Below are positions 6,510-7,204 of a DNA stretch of 7,204 bases, piece after piece; the stretch's first letter is position 1, and each line of letters opens with the position of its first letter. The DNA is from Clostridiales bacterium (GTDB taxonomy: Bacteria; Bacillota; Clostridia; Christensenellales; Borkfalkiaceae). Under the pieces are notes generated by a model. It was not told the origin of the DNA. It saw only the letters and a list, made by a program, of their open reading frames with translations, and searched no databases. The position numbers and the translations under genes are program-made. The stretch lies in NCBI GenBank assembly GCA_021635425.1, contig JAJWOJ010000099.1, positions 1 through 7,204 of the forward strand, read 5' to 3'.

Positions 6510-6596
6510 CTATAAACGGAGGGCTATAAGCCGATTAAACGAGGCTTTTGCTCACGATTAAATAAATTTAAACCAAAAAACAAAAGGAGTAAAATT
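6510..6596 (+). other. Spacer before the solute-binding protein gene
   Basis: These 87 bases contain only weak structure: AAGCC at 6528-6532 could pair with GGCTT at 6543-6547, followed by TT, and GGCT-ATA-AGCC at 6522-6532 gives an alternative 4-bp stem. The rest is A/T-rich. No promoter that I can defend is present. The larger gap, compared with 10-11 bases in the rest of the operon, leaves room for separate control or higher expression of the binding protein. Confidence 0.4.
6583..6589 (+). promoter_or_regulatory. Strong ribosome binding site for the binding-protein gene
   Basis: AAAGGAG lies seven bases before the ATG at 6597. It is a better match to the Shine-Dalgarno consensus than the site of the first permease (AAGGCGG), which fits the need for excess binding protein, and it fixes the start of the truncated last gene. 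Confidence 0.8.
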
Positions 6597-7204
6597 ATGA
6601 AAAAACTCAAAAAAGCGGTAACACTTCTCGCAGCTCTTACAATGAGCGTTTCGGCATTCGTCGCATGCGGCGGCGGAAACAACGGCGGAAATCAGGGCAA
6701 CCCCAACGAGGTTCAGATCTATTATTGGAATTCGGGATACAGACTCGAATTCATGAAGAAAATCGTTGCCGATTTCAACGCTCAACAGTCTACTTATAAG
6801 GCGATTCTCGATTCCGATCAGAACGCAACCCCGATAATAAAATCTCTCGAGCTCGGCGATTCCAACCCTTACGACCTTTATTTCACGATGCTTAACACAA
6901 GCCAATATAACAAGCAGTTCATCAAGCTCGACGACGTTTTAGACAGCAAGGCAGACGGCGAAAACGTTACGATAAGAGAAAAATATTACGATTATCTTTT
7001 AAACGGCGTTAAAAACGCCGACGGAACGACCAACTTCCTCACCTACGGAAACGGTTGGTGTTCGATAGTTTACGATGCGGACGTTATCGACGGCGTAAAA
7101 TATAAAGTTCCCAACACCACGGACGAACTCGAAACGCTTGTAACCGCGCTCGAAGGCGACGATAAAAAGGCATGGCTTTTCTACAACGATCAATATAACA
7201 ACGG
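6597..7204 (+). CDS. ABC sugar importer solute-binding lipoprotein (family 1), 3' end cut off
   Basis: The frame is open from ATG 6597 to the window end, giving 202 complete codons, about half of a normal 400-450-residue binding protein. Residues 1-24 are a lipoprotein signal (MKKLKKAVTL, then SAFVAC) with Cys24 at 6666-6668, followed by a Gly/Asn tether (GGGNNGGNQGN). The mature part starts with the usual first strand and helix: VQIYYWNSGYRLEFMKKIV, then ADFNAQ. It continues with the family-1 pattern of a hinge-proximal segment (NPYDLYF) and a strand of the type 'GNGWCSIVYDADVIDG', where binding proteins commonly read 'ivYN.dlf'. It would bind the ligand outside the membrane and hand it to the two permeases encoded at 2607-4467. 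Placement after the phosphatase gene, and not ahead of the permeases, is less usual. Ligand-contact residues cannot be assigned; the Trp and Tyr near the N-terminus would suit sugar stacking. Confidence 0.93.
   Translation, partial: MKKLKKAVTLLAALTMSVSAFVACGGGNNGGNQGNPNEVQIYYWNSGYRLEFMKKIVADFNAQQSTYKAILDSDQNATPIIKSLELGDSNPYDLYFTMLNTSQYNKQFIKLDDVLDSKADGENVTIREKYYDYLLNGVKNADGTTNFLTYGNGWCSIVYDADVIDGVKYKVPNTTDELETLVTALEGDDKKAWLFYNDQYNN

Noticed and set aside
6534..6562. Possible promoter (TTAAAC, 17 bases, TTAAAT) before the binding-protein gene
   Set aside because: Both boxes match the sigma-A consensus poorly (about 3/6 and 4/6) in an AT-rich stretch where such matches arise by chance.

Overview
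The window looks like part of a carbohydrate-uptake and cell-surface locus from a Gram-positive, Clostridia-like bacterium, probably an uncultured gut Firmicute. The basis is lipoprotein signal peptides with an A-C lipobox followed by Gly- or Ser/Glu-rich tethers, A/G-rich Shine-Dalgarno sites, intermediate GC by eye, and the Cys-rich 'ALGH' repeats common in gut Clostridia surface proteins. This assignment is inference; there is no rRNA or other taxonomic marker. All five genes lie on the + strand, and the largest gap is about 140 bases. I see no RNA gene, mobile element, CRISPR array, origin or attachment site.

Layout: (1) 3-2465 is the 3' part of a large surface lipoprotein. It has the end of a signal peptide, a Ser/Thr/Glu linker, five Cys/His repeats of about 40 residues plus a partial sixth, and four divergent tandem copies of a beta-rich domain I do not recognise. 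(2) 2466-2606 is a spacer with two inverted repeats, one a perfect 10-bp stem. (3) 2607-3557 and 3568-4467 are the two membrane permeases of a CUT1-type (MalF/MalG-like) ABC sugar importer, both with clear EAA loops. (4) 4479-6509 is a 676-residue lipoprotein with a Ser/Glu stalk, a fibronectin-III-like domain, a tyrosine/phosphoinositide-phosphatase-type domain with an intact CX5R site, and two further beta-rich modules. (5) 6597 to the window end is the 5' part of the solute-binding lipoprotein of the importer.

How they may work together: the binding protein delivers a sugar or related solute to the heterodimeric permease. No ATPase is visible, so it is either outside the window or shared from elsewhere in the genome, as is usual for CUT1 systems. 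The phosphatase gene sits 11 bases after the second permease and before the binding protein. That places an extracellular phosphatase inside an importer operon and suggests, without proving, that it removes phosphate from a substrate or surface ligand outside the cell. The first lipoprotein may be a co-located adhesin or capture protein, or simply the last gene of a separate upstream unit.

The most unusual items are the embedded extracellular phosphatase, whose signature loop has Ala where Listeria LipA and mycobacterial PtpB have Lys, and the four-fold repeated domain of the first protein.
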